Assembly: GCA_013361335.1 (NCBI GenBank)
Contig: JABFYH010000081.1
Span: forward strand, 1-42,736
Length of the DNA stretch: 42,736 nucleotides
Source: Gemmatimonadaceae bacterium
Lineage (GTDB): Bacteria; Gemmatimonadota; Gemmatimonadetes; Gemmatimonadales; Gemmatimonadaceae
Reading direction: 5' to 3'
In this document: positions 1 through 8,568 of the stretch, piece after piece
Layout of the letters: each line of letters begins with the position of its first letter
Numbering within the stretch: the stretch's first letter is position 1
Notes under the pieces: model-generated
Told to the model about the DNA's origin: nothing
Databases searched by the model: none
The model's input: only the letters and a program-made list of their open reading frames with translations
Made by a program: the position numbers and the translations under genes

Positions 1-1
1 C

Positions 2-430
2 CTGACCCTGACGCTGGGGCTCGGTGGCTGCGCGGCCGGCCCATCCCGCCAGCTGGCCAACACCGCTGCCCCCGCGGGCGCGCCACCCGCCGCCGTGCAT
101 TTCGACAACGCCTCCCAGGACTACGTGCAGGTCTATCTCGTCGGCATCCGGCGCGAGTGGGTGCTGGGCCGCGTGGCGCCGGGAGCACGGGCCACGCTGC
201 GGATCCCCGAGGACGCGCTGGACGAGGATGCGGGTCAGCTGCGCCTCGCCGTCCTGTCGGACCGCCACGCAACCGACCGCGTCGCCGGTGACACGCGCGT
301 CGCGATGGCGCTCGCGCGGCCGGCCGCCGAGATCCTCGGCCAGCGGTGGACCTTCACGCAACGGCCCACCTACGGTGAGCTCACCTCACTCCCGCTCGGC
401 GCGGTGCGGAGCGCCGTCGGCCGGCCATAA
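2..430 (+). CDS. Partial lipoprotein, 3' part only
   Basis: The reading frame is open from the window edge to a TAA at 428-430, so the true start lies upstream. The first visible residues are a hydrophobic run ending in LGGC, a good lipobox, so the product is probably exported, lipidated at that Cys and membrane anchored. About 130 mature residues follow. They hold a stretch around VQVYLVGIRREWVLG and several short beta-like segments, which suggests a small beta-sandwich domain; I do not recognise the family. A GTG at 95 could be mistaken for the start, but that would remove the lipobox. It converges on the GNAT gene at 482, and the 51 bases between them are filled by an octamer repeat. Confidence 0.7.
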   Translation: MTLTLGLGGCAAGPSRQLANTAAPAGAPPAAVHFDNASQDYVQVYLVGIRREWVLGRVAPGARATLRIPEDALDEDAGQLRLAVLSDRHATDRVAGDTRVAMALARPAAEILGQRWTFTQRPTYGELTSLPLGAVRSAVGRP

Positions 431-445
431 CCGAGGAACATACGG

Positions 446-485
446 CCGCTCTACCGTTCAATCGCTCAACCGCTCTGCCGCTCAC
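446..485. repeat. Five-unit 8-base tandem repeat, CCGYTCNN
   Basis: Five octamers follow each other: CCGCTCTA, CCGTTCAA, TCGCTCAA, CCGCTCTG, CCGCTCAC. On the minus strand the unit reads roughly TGARCGGN, and the last unit supplies the TGA stop codon of the GNAT gene (482-484). The array fills the junction between two convergent genes. Related octamers occur near 23891, 30845 and 37498. Confidence 0.8.
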
Positions 486-957
486 CCCAGCTCGCGCGTC
501 ATCTCGACCATCGTCCGCCGGAAGCCCGCGCGCGCAAACAATCGCTGCGCGGGCTCGTTCCGCTCCGCCGTCGAGAGCACGACGCGTGGCGCGCCGCGGG
601 CGGCCAACGCGGCCAGCGTCGCGTCGAGCAGCATCCGGCCGACGCCATGACCGCGCTCGGCGGGGTCGACGACGATGTCGTACAGCACCCCCGCCGGTCC
701 GCGGAGCGACATGTAGTCCGTTCCCTCGACGCCGGCGTAGGTGTAGCCGAGCACCGTCCCGCTCCCCTCCGCGACCAGCACGACGACGCTCGGCTCGTCG
801 AGCTGCGAGCCGAGAAAGGAGCCGTAGCCCTGCGCCGTCCGCGAGGTCGCGGCGATGAAGCGTTGGGGATCGAACTCATGGTGCAGGCGCACGAGCAACG
901 CACCGAGACGGCCGACGACCCGCATGTCCGCCAGCGTCGCGGCGCGAACGGTGACGT

Positions 958-961
<4 letters not shown>
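482..961 (-). CDS. GNAT-family N-acetyltransferase
   Basis: A 159-residue protein of normal single-domain GNAT length. The acetyl-CoA pyrophosphate loop is visible as RGHGVGRML (about residues 103-111), preceded by the strand LYDIVVDP and followed by RVVLSTAERNEPAQRLFARAGF, the usual C-terminal half of the fold. It should transfer an acetyl group from acetyl-CoA to an amine; the substrate cannot be told from sequence. The GTG start at 961 overlaps the TGA of the upstream aldo/keto reductase by four bases (GTGA), so translation is probably coupled. It is the last gene of a four-gene minus-strand group. Its stop lies inside the octamer repeat at 446-485. Confidence 0.9.
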
Positions 962-1962
<1,001 letters not shown>

Positions 1963-1980
1963 GTCGGTGGCGGTCGAGGG

Positions 1981-3018
1981 TCAGCGGTCGATGTGGATGA
2001 AAGCGAGCGCGTTGTTCGCGTTCATCGGAATGACGAGCTGGCTCGCGCCGGCGTCGTAGCACATCGACGCGGCGTTCGGCACGTTCCGGGCGATCAGCTC
2101 GGCGGCGGCGCCGGGCCGGATGCGCGAGATGCCGCCGAATCGCACGCTGCTCACGTACTTCGTCCCGTCGGGGAGGATCACCAGACCGTCGCTCCCCGCC
2201 TGCGCGGCGTGCTCCGTCCTCACCAGCTGGCCCGCCGGCGAGAAGGTGAGCACGGCATCGTCGCCGATGTTGACGACCACGATGTTCCCCTGCGGATCGA
2301 CGCCGATCCCGTTGGGCTGAAAGAGGGGCGCGCCCTGCACGAAGACCGAGGCCGTGCCGTTCGGGGCGATCTTCCAGATCTGCCAGGTGGCGGGATCCGG
2401 CCGCTCGCCGAAGGCGCCCGTCCGCGTCGCGTAGACCGTTCCGTCGTCGGCGACCTCGATGTCGTTGATCCAGTCGACACCCGGCAGACGTACCTCGCCC
2501 GCCGGCGCGCCGGTCTTCATGTCGAACCGTCGGATGACGGCGATGCTCGCGTCGGCCGCTGAAGTGCCACCGTCACGATCGGCGACGTAGAGCATGCCGT
2601 TCATGATGTCGCTGCCGTAAGGCTCGTTGAGCACCAGCGCCGGCGTCGACCGCACACGATCAGCGGGGCTCTGGATCCCGATCCACCGCGCCGTGTGCAC
2701 CGAGCCGTCGTGATTGATGAGCGAGACGAAGGCGTCGTTGGTCTGCACCGTCTGCGGCACGCCGCGGTTCGGCACCACGATCACGCCGCGCTCGCGGTCG
2801 TACGAGCAGCTCTCGGCCGAGTAGATCGCGCCGTAGACCTTCACGTTGGGCGAGATCGGCTCGAACGTTCCATTCGCCGTCGGCGTGACGGGCAGGCCGA
2901 GCGGATTGCCGACGACGTAGGGCGGCGGCCCCTGCGGCTGCTGCGCCCGCGAGACGTCCGACCTGGCGCCGAGGGCCACGAGAGTGGCGCACGCGAGGAT
3001 CGTGATCCGTGTCATCAC
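1981..3018 (-). CDS. Secreted SMP-30/gluconolactonase-like beta-propeller
   Basis: A 345-residue protein with an N-terminal signal peptide (hydrophobic ACATLVALGA, cleavage probably near SRAQQ), so it acts outside the cytoplasm. The rest is a chain of repeated four-strand units with phrases such as FQPNGIGVDPQGNIVVVNIGDDAVLTF's shorter pieces PNGIGVDPQGN and GSDGLVILPDGTKY, typical of SMP-30/LRE and NHL propellers. Such proteins often hydrolyse lactones, but many have no shown enzyme activity. An AESCSYD motif early in the mature protein could supply the metal-binding Glu. It lies 31 bases downstream of the S9 peptidase gene and 18 upstream of the aldo/keto reductase. Confidence 0.75.
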   Translation of the reverse strand: MMTRITILACATLVALGARSDVSRAQQPQGPPPYVVGNPLGLPVTPTANGTFEPISPNVKVYGAIYSAESCSYDRERGVIVVPNRGVPQTVQTNDAFVSLINHDGSVHTARWIGIQSPADRVRSTPALVLNEPYGSDIMNGMLYVADRDGGTSAADASIAVIRRFDMKTGAPAGEVRLPGVDWINDIEVADDGTVYATRTGAFGERPDPATWQIWKIAPNGTASVFVQGAPLFQPNGIGVDPQGNIVVVNIGDDAVLTFSPAGQLVRTEHAAQAGSDGLVILPDGTKYVSSVRFGGISRIRPGAAAELIARNVPNAASMCYDAGASQLVIPMNANNALAFIHIDR

Positions 3019-3049
3019 TGCGTTCTCCGGATGGTGGATTTGGCGAAGC

Positions 3050-5374
3050 CTACGGCACGAGCGCCGGTCGGCCGATCTGGTATTCGTGCGGCGGTTCCGC
3101 GTCCTGCAGGTTCCGGACGAAGTAGTCCCACCGCCGGCGCATCACGTAGTTCGCGTCGACGCCGTAGCCGTGGCGCGCGTGCGGGAGCATCAGCAGATCG
3201 AAGTCCTTGTTCGCCTTCATCAGTGCATCCACCACGAGCTGGGTGTTCTGCACCGGCACGTTGTCGTCCATCTCGCCGTGCACGAGGAAGAGCTTCCCCT
3301 GGAGCTTCGACGCGTACGTCTGGTTCGCTTCCTCGGCGTAGTTGTCGTTGGTGCCGGTGCGTACCAGCAGCCCCTGATAGCGCTCGCCCCAGTCGTCCTC
3401 GTAGTTCCGGTTGTCGTGATTGCCGGACTCCGAGATTCCCACCTTGAAGAAGTCGGGGTGGCGGAACATCGCCGCCGCGGTGGCGAAGCCGCCGCCGGAG
3501 TGCCCCCAGATGGCCGCCTTGTCGATGTCGATGAACCGGTAGCGGGTCGCCAGCTCCTTCATGCCCGCGATCTGATCGGGCAGCGTGTTGTCCCCCATGC
3601 GGCCGTAGTACGCGTCGGCGAACGCCTTCGAGCGGCCCGGCGTCCCCATACCATCGATCTCCACGACGACGAACCCCAGCTCGGCCAGCGCCTGATTGTC
3701 GCCGCGCGCCGGCGAGAAGCTGCGCGAGCCGACGCTCCCCGTCTGCGGGCCAGGATAGATGTGGTTGATGATCGGATACTTCTTCGTCGAATCCAGGCGC
3801 GAGGGAACGTACATCAGACCATAGATGTCGGTCTTCCCGTCCCTCGCCTTCATGCGGATCGGCATCGGCGGCTTCCACCCGCTCGCGAGGAGGCGCGACA
3901 CGTCGGCGCGCTCCAGCGTCTGCACCAGCTTGCCGTCGGCGTCGCGCAGCACCGTCACCGGCGGCGTGTCCGGCGTCGAGTACGTGTCGACGAAGTAGCG
4001 GCCGTCGGGCGAGAACGACACCACATGGTTCGCGTTCTCGGGGGTGAGCAGCGTCTGCCCTCGGCCGTCGAAGCCGATGCGGTACAGGTGCTGGAAGTAC
4101 GGGTCGCGCCCTGCCTCCTTCCCCGACGCGAGGAAAGTGATCGTGCGCGACTTCTCGTCGACGCGCAGGATGCCGTCGACGTTGCCCTCGCCGGTCGTGA
4201 TGCGATTCTTCAACCGGCCGGTCGCGAGGTCGTACAGGTAGAGGTGGATCCAGTCGTCGCGCTGCGACCACCAGATCAGCTCATTCGACGCGGGCAGGAC
4301 GCGCCAGAGGTTCTCGGCCAGCGATGCGTCGCCGACCTGCGTCGGCATGCGCTCCTCGAACAGCGTGCGCACCTCGCCGGTGCGCGCGTCGGCGACGCGA
4401 ACCCAGGCGCTCTTGTGATCGCGCGAGCTGGAGACGAACGCGATGTGCGAGCCGTCGGGATACCACTGCAGGTCGCAGAGCTCGCCGCCGCAGTTGACGT
4501 CGTCGGTGACGGTGGACCGATGCGCATCGGGAGGCATCTGCAATCGCACGACGCGCGGCTTGCCGTCGGGGCCGTCGCCGATGATGACGCGGCTGATGCG
4601 GAAGATCACGCTGTCGCCGGGCATCGGATACTTCCACGCCTGGAGGTGCGGCGCGCCGACGTTCGTCGAGACGAGGTACATGTCGCGCACGCCGCGCCCG
4701 TCGTGCTGAAATGTGGCGATCTGCCGCGAATCCGGGGACCAGGTCACTACCGGGTTGTCGCTGTGCGTCCACCCGGCGTTGTCGGTGGCGTAGCCGAAGT
4801 CGCGGATGCCGTCCGTCGTGAGCTGCATCTCGCCGCCGCCGGCCAGGTTCTTCGACCAGAGGTTGTTGTCGCGGATGAACACGGCGCGTCGCCCGTCCGG
4901 CGACACGCTCGACGACGGTGGCGCATTGGCGGCACCTGGCGAGGAGTCGGCCGGGGCACAGGCATACTGCTGGAGGTCGCAGCTCCAGCGGCGATTCTGC
5001 AGGCGCACGGTGATCGACCGGCCGTCCTTCGCGAGATCGAAGGTCTGGAAGGGCAGGCGATTGCCATCCACTCGCCCTCCGGACGCCGTCGCGAGCGCGG
5101 CGGCGAGCCGTGCCTGGTCGAACAGCGTCTGGCGCGTCCGTCGCACCGGATCGACGACGAAGAAGGCGCTCCCGCCGGGCACGGTGGCGCGGTACCAGAG
5201 CCGCCCATCCTCGGTCCAGGTCGGCCGCACGCCGAGCCCGGTGACCAGCGGCACCGTGTTGGCGCCGAGGAACCGCTCGGCGCGGGCATAGTCGTCGGCG
5301 GTGAGCTGGCGTCGCGACTGGGCGGCGAGCGGTGCGGCCAACAGCAGGAGCGGAGCGACGGAACGAAGGCGCAT
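3050..5374 (-). CDS. Secreted dipeptidyl peptidase IV-like S9B serine peptidase
   Basis: A 774-residue protein. The ATG at 5374 is chosen because MRLRSVAPLLLLAAPLAAQ is a clean signal peptide; the frame is open back to 5461 but that would bury it. The first 500 residues are the S9B beta-propeller (WSPDSRQIATF, VSPDGRRAVFI). The C-terminal alpha/beta hydrolase domain has the triad: Ser near 626 in GHSGGGF, Asp near 703 in HGEMDDNVP and His near 735 in ARHGYG. The family releases X-Pro or similar dipeptides from peptide N-termini, here in the periplasm or outside the cell. Length and order match the family, with no damage seen. It heads the minus-strand group that continues to 482 and is divergent from the gene at 5545. 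Confidence 0.93.
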   Translation of the reverse strand: MRLRSVAPLLLLAAPLAAQSRRQLTADDYARAERFLGANTVPLVTGLGVRPTWTEDGRLWYRATVPGGSAFFVVDPVRRTRQTLFDQARLAAALATASGGRVDGNRLPFQTFDLAKDGRSITVRLQNRRWSCDLQQYACAPADSSPGAANAPPSSSVSPDGRRAVFIRDNNLWSKNLAGGGEMQLTTDGIRDFGYATDNAGWTHSDNPVVTWSPDSRQIATFQHDGRGVRDMYLVSTNVGAPHLQAWKYPMPGDSVIFRISRVIIGDGPDGKPRVVRLQMPPDAHRSTVTDDVNCGGELCDLQWYPDGSHIAFVSSSRDHKSAWVRVADARTGEVRTLFEERMPTQVGDASLAENLWRVLPASNELIWWSQRDDWIHLYLYDLATGRLKNRITTGEGNVDGILRVDEKSRTITFLASGKEAGRDPYFQHLYRIGFDGRGQTLLTPENANHVVSFSPDGRYFVDTYSTPDTPPVTVLRDADGKLVQTLERADVSRLLASGWKPPMPIRMKARDGKTDIYGLMYVPSRLDSTKKYPIINHIYPGPQTGSVGSRSFSPARGDNQALAELGFVVVEIDGMGTPGRSKAFADAYYGRMGDNTLPDQIAGMKELATRYRFIDIDKAAIWGHSGGGFATAAAMFRHPDFFKVGISESGNHDNRNYEDDWGERYQGLLVRTGTNDNYAEEANQTYASKLQGKLFLVHGEMDDNVPVQNTQLVVDALMKANKDFDLLMLPHARHGYGVDANYVMRRRWDYFVRNLQDAEPPHEYQIGRPALVP

Positions 5375-5544
5375 GGGGCTCGTGAGCCTGGCGATGATGT
5401 GAGGAGGTGGGCGGTGGGCCATTCGGGATACTATCGCCGGTGCCTGCGGGGAGGGAGTCATATAGATGCGGCCCGCCGGATTTCGATGACGACCCTCTGG
5501 GGTCCCCTCTGCATCGTGTACCCGACCCTGACGGAGCTCGTGAC

Positions 5545-6156
5545 GTGCCCTATACGGTCTGGAGCCGCGGCCGCCTGATCGGCGAGACGGACCTCGCGTT
5601 CAGGCCCCTGATCGACGTGCAGCGGTCGGGGCATTTTCATCCCAACGCGGAGGGGGAGCGCGTGATGGAGCTGATCGCCTCGCCGCTCCCGGCGATGCGC
5701 GCCTACCTGCATCGGGACGCGCGCGACGCCGATGGTAACGGCTTCGTGCTCCCGGAGCTTCAGGGCTCCGCGTTGTTCGCCGATCTTGCCGAGTCGTTCC
5801 ATCACTTCCGGTCGTTGGAGCTGGAGCTCAGGCGAGAGGACGGCTCCGTCGTGCCGACGGAGGACATTGGTTTCCAGGATACGCATCCGTCCCTCGCGGT
5901 CGCCGAGGCCGAGCTGGAGGAGTACGAGCACAGCGTGGACGACCCGGGAGGTCCGGACGACGATGACCTTCCCGAGGCGACCGAGGCGGAACGGGAGCTC
6001 GAGATGGACGTGTTGCACGATCTCGAGGCGTTGGACTCGCCGAGTGACTGGGACGACGACGTGCATGCCCCGTGGGTCCCGCCGGAGCTCGAGGCGCCGC
6101 AGTTCCCGCGCTACCAGATCCACGTGATGTTGCGGCATGGGAACAGCATCCCATGA
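5545..6156 (+). CDS. Hypothetical acidic protein
   Basis: I do not recognise this 203-residue product. The GTG at 5545 is preferred because GGAG lies eight bases before it and the sequence becomes protein-like there (VPYTVWSRGRLIGETDLAF); the frame is open further upstream, but that stretch is the promoter area of the divergent peptidase. The first half resembles a compact domain with many aromatic and charged residues. The second half (residues 115-185) is strongly acidic, rich in Asp and Glu, and may be disordered. There is no signal peptide or membrane segment, so it is probably cytoplasmic. The amidase gene starts 135 bases after it. Confidence 0.65.
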   Translation: MPYTVWSRGRLIGETDLAFRPLIDVQRSGHFHPNAEGERVMELIASPLPAMRAYLHRDARDADGNGFVLPELQGSALFADLAESFHHFRSLELELRREDGSVVPTEDIGFQDTHPSLAVAEAELEEYEHSVDDPGGPDDDDLPEATEAERELEMDVLHDLEALDSPSDWDDDVHAPWVPPELEAPQFPRYQIHVMLRHGNSIP

Positions 6157-6291
6157 GTGCGCGATCACGCGGTGCGCGTGCTGGTTGGCCCCCCATTGAC
6201 CGCGCTGGCGCTCGCGTGCCAATTGGGGCGCGCCGTGCGCCCATCGCCGCTCGCCCGCGGCTCGTCCTCCGTCACGTTCCCATCGTCCCAC

Positions 6292-7878
6292 ATGCCCACC
6301 CGCCGCGAAGCCCTCGCGCAGCTGGCCGCGCTCGTCGCGTTGCCCTTTCCCAGGTGGGCCGCCTTGTCGCTCGCCGACGATCCCCTCGTCGGCACGGTCG
6401 CCGAGTATCAGGCCGGTTTCCGCCGCCGGAAGTGGACGGCGGTCGAGGTCACGACGCGCGCGCTCGACCGCTGTCGGAAGGAGGGTATGCGTTGGCGCGC
6501 AATCGATGCCCTGGCGGATACCGCCCTCGTCGAGGCCCGTGGTGCGGATGCGCGGCGACGGGCCGGCCGGCTGCGTGGGCCGCTCGATGGGGTCCCGGTG
6601 TTCGGGAAGGCGATCTACGACATGCACGGTCTGCCGACCACCGGCTCCAGCGCCGAGTGGGCTCGGCTCTTTCCCGAGCTCGTGCGGCGCGACGCGATCG
6701 AGATCGCACGACTTCGCGCCGCCGGCGCCATCGTGCTCGGCAAGACCGCCGCTGACGACTTCGCCTATCATGGTAACGGTACGAGCAGTCACACCGGCCA
6801 GGTGCTCAACCCGCACGACCCGACCGGCACGCGCACCCCCGGGGGCTCGAGCGCCGGTTCCGCGGTTGCCGTCGCCACCGGGATGGCCTTTGCCGCACTC
6901 GGCACCGACGACGGGGGATCCAATCGCATTCCGGCGCAGTTCACCGGCGTTGTCGGGATGAAGCCGACCTTCGGGCTCGTGCCGCGCACGGGGGTGATCC
7001 CAACCTGGCCCTATCTCGACACCCACGGGCCACTCGCCCGGACCGTGGCCGACGCCGCGCTGCTGCTGGCCGCCATCGCCGGCGCGGACGCGTCCGATCC
7101 GCTCGCGCTCACGAGCAGGGTGAACCGCGGCCCGTTCGGGCGGCTCCACGACGAGGCGCTTGCGGGCGTCCGGCTCGGAATCGTTGAGGCGCACGTTCCC
7201 CGCGCGCAGATGAGCGCCGAGGCCGTGGCGATCTGGGACCGTGCGGTGAGCGACCTGCGCGCCGCCGGTGCGACCGTCGAACCGTTCGCGGCTGCCGTCA
7301 CACGCGTCGACTACCGCGACGCCTTCACCGCCTCGGCGCGTGCCCGAAACGACGTCGCCCCCGACTCGCGAGCGCCGGCCGCCACCGCCAACGCGCTGTT
7401 CCGTTATTTCGCCGGTCGGACGGACGACCCCCGTGGGGCGATGCGTCGCGGGTATGCCGCCTATCGCGCCTTCTACGATGTCCTCCCCGCGACGTTCGAG
7501 GAGTGCGAGCGGCTCGTCGATCAGCCGATGGCGGACGACCCCGCGGGACGCTCGTTCGCGCGATCACGCGCGGAGGTCGTGGCGGCGCTCGCCGCGTCCA
7601 TGCGGGCCGCGCGCGTCACCGCGATGGTCTATCCGACCATGCCGTTCAACGCGCCCCGCGCCGTCGATCCCTGGCCGGACGTGCGCACCGCACTCGGCTA
7701 CGGCAACTGGCTCGGCCTTCCTGAAGTCTCGGTGCCGGCGGGGATGGGCGCGGATGGCATGCCCGCGCTCAACCTGTCGGTCGTCGGGCTGCCGGGGAGC
7801 GACGCGAGCATCCTCGCGCTCGCGCACGCGTACGAGCGCCAATCCCGACGCTTCGTCGCTCCGCCGCGCACCTCCTGA
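6292..7878 (+). CDS. Amidase, Tat-exported, amidase-signature family
   Basis: A 528-residue amide hydrolase when started at the ATG at 6292. That start gives a twin-arginine-type leader (TRREALAQLAALVALPF); the frame is open back to 6157 but the extra residues look untranslated. The Ser-cisSer-Lys triad is complete: Lys106 in VFGKAIYD, cis-Ser186 in GGSSAGSA and the nucleophile Ser210 in GTDDGGSNRIPA, with the 24-residue Ser-Ser spacing typical of the family. The Asp in GTDDGGS replaces the commoner Thr. The substrate is unknown; family members act on aryl and aliphatic amides and on peptide amides. Export suggests scavenging of outside amides. Two hairpins follow the stop codon. Confidence 0.92.
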   Translation: MPTRREALAQLAALVALPFPRWAALSLADDPLVGTVAEYQAGFRRRKWTAVEVTTRALDRCRKEGMRWRAIDALADTALVEARGADARRRAGRLRGPLDGVPVFGKAIYDMHGLPTTGSSAEWARLFPELVRRDAIEIARLRAAGAIVLGKTAADDFAYHGNGTSSHTGQVLNPHDPTGTRTPGGSSAGSAVAVATGMAFAALGTDDGGSNRIPAQFTGVVGMKPTFGLVPRTGVIPTWPYLDTHGPLARTVADAALLLAAIAGADASDPLALTSRVNRGPFGRLHDEALAGVRLGIVEAHVPRAQMSAEAVAIWDRAVSDLRAAGATVEPFAAAVTRVDYRDAFTASARARNDVAPDSRAPAATANALFRYFAGRTDDPRGAMRRGYAAYRAFYDVLPATFEECERLVDQPMADDPAGRSFARSRAEVVAALAASMRAARVTAMVYPTMPFNAPRAVDPWPDVRTALGYGNWLGLPEVSVPAGMGADGMPALNLSVVGLPGSDASILALAHAYERQSRRFVAPPRTS

Positions 7879-7903
7879 CCGGGGCGCGCCGACAGAACGA
7901 CGA

Positions 7904-7969
7904 TGAACGGTGTGCAGTCGACGGCGCCCGGAAGCCCCCCTCCGTTCGCCGACGGCTGCGCACCGTTCA
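7904..7969. terminator. Long imperfect stem-loop between convergent genes
   Basis: Arms at 7904-7925 and 7948-7969 pair over 22 bases with about three mismatches (left arm begins TGAACGGTGTGCAG, right arm ends CTGCGCACCGTTCA), with a 22-base loop. No T tract follows. It lies 25 bases after the amidase stop and may end transcription from that side. Confidence 0.5.
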
Positions 7970-7981
7970 CCGACGACCGGT

Positions 7982-8007
7982 CACGACCACGATCGATCGT
8001 GGTCGTG
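7982..8007. terminator. Perfect 26-base palindrome between convergent genes
   Basis: Each half is the 13-mer CACGACCACGATC and its exact complement, with no spacer. It sits eight bases beyond the end of the minus-strand gene at 8015 and 104 bases beyond the amidase stop. The simplest reading is a bidirectional terminator hairpin, but the absence of a loop also fits a dimeric protein-binding site. Confidence 0.5.
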
Positions 8008-8014
8008 TCGGCGC

Positions 8015-8464
8015 TCAGCGCTCGGTACGACCGCGCAGCTCGCCCTGACGGTCGCCCAACGTCCAGCGGCCGAGGAGCGCGCCCGACGCGTTCGGGTCGT
8101 TCTGCCCGTACAGCACGAGCGTCAGCACACCGGCAGGCGTAGCGCCGTGGAGCGTGATGTCCGTATCCAGCACGTCGACGACCATCGGCACGGCGTCGCG
8201 CGTGTTGGGGCGGCGGAAGGTCGCCACCAGCTCCCCGGAGGAGTCGGCGACGGTCACCTCGCTGGGCATGCCGGCGAGCTGGCTCGCGCCGAAGCGGTAG
8301 ACGGCGAGCGTGCGACGCTGCACCGTATCCGACGTCGCGGCGAGGTGACGGACGGCCGGGCGAACGTACTCGGCGGTGGCCTGTTGCGCGGCGGCGGGGC
8401 GGCCGGCGGCAAGCGAAAGGGCAGCCGCGGCGAGCGGCGAAAGGATCGAACGAACGAGGTGCAT
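8015..8464 (-). CDS. Small secreted protein of unknown function
   Basis: A 149-residue product. The ATG at 8464 is fixed by a strong GGAGG (8470-8474) five bases before it and by the signal peptide that follows (MHLVRSILSPLAAAALSLAAG, cleavage near AAAQ). The frame is open further upstream but without a ribosome binding site. The mature part of about 120 residues alternates short hydrophobic and polar runs (LAVYRFGASQLAGMPSEVTV, DVLDTDITLHGATPAGVLTL), suggesting a beta-rich domain. I do not recognise the family. It is divergent from cydA with 104 bases between starts, so it may share control with the oxidase. Two hairpins follow its stop. Confidence 0.75.
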   Translation of the reverse strand: MHLVRSILSPLAAAALSLAAGRPAAAQQATAEYVRPAVRHLAATSDTVQRRTLAVYRFGASQLAGMPSEVTVADSSGELVATFRRPNTRDAVPMVVDVLDTDITLHGATPAGVLTLVLYGQNDPNASGALLGRWTLGDRQGELRGRTER

Positions 8465-8520
8465 GGTGTCCTCCGGAAAAGTGTCGTGCGCGTGGTGTTG
8501 CATGGAGAATCGGCGCTTTC

Positions 8521-8532
8521 GACTCCGGAGTC
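8521..8532. promoter_or_regulatory. 12-base palindrome in the divergent cydA promoter region
   Basis: GACTCCGGAGTC is a perfect palindrome 36 bases before the cydA start and 56 bases before the divergent secreted-protein start. It could be an operator for a dimeric regulator; no regulator gene is nearby. Confidence 0.3.
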
Positions 8533-8568
8533 CAAGACATCTTTCGTTGTCATCGGTACCCTGAAGGT

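Noticed and set aside
446-485. Possible CRISPR array
   Set aside because: Units are eight bases with no spacers, and there are no cas genes.
2984-5578. Plus-strand open frame of 864 codons opposite the S9B peptidase
   Set aside because: The minus-strand gene has a full catalytic triad and signal peptide; the plus-strand translation is Arg/Val/Leu-rich with no family match.
5458-7194. Minus-strand open frame of 578 codons opposite the amidase
   Set aside because: The amidase triad with correct spacing is on the plus strand; the antisense frame is Gly/Arg-rich without motifs.
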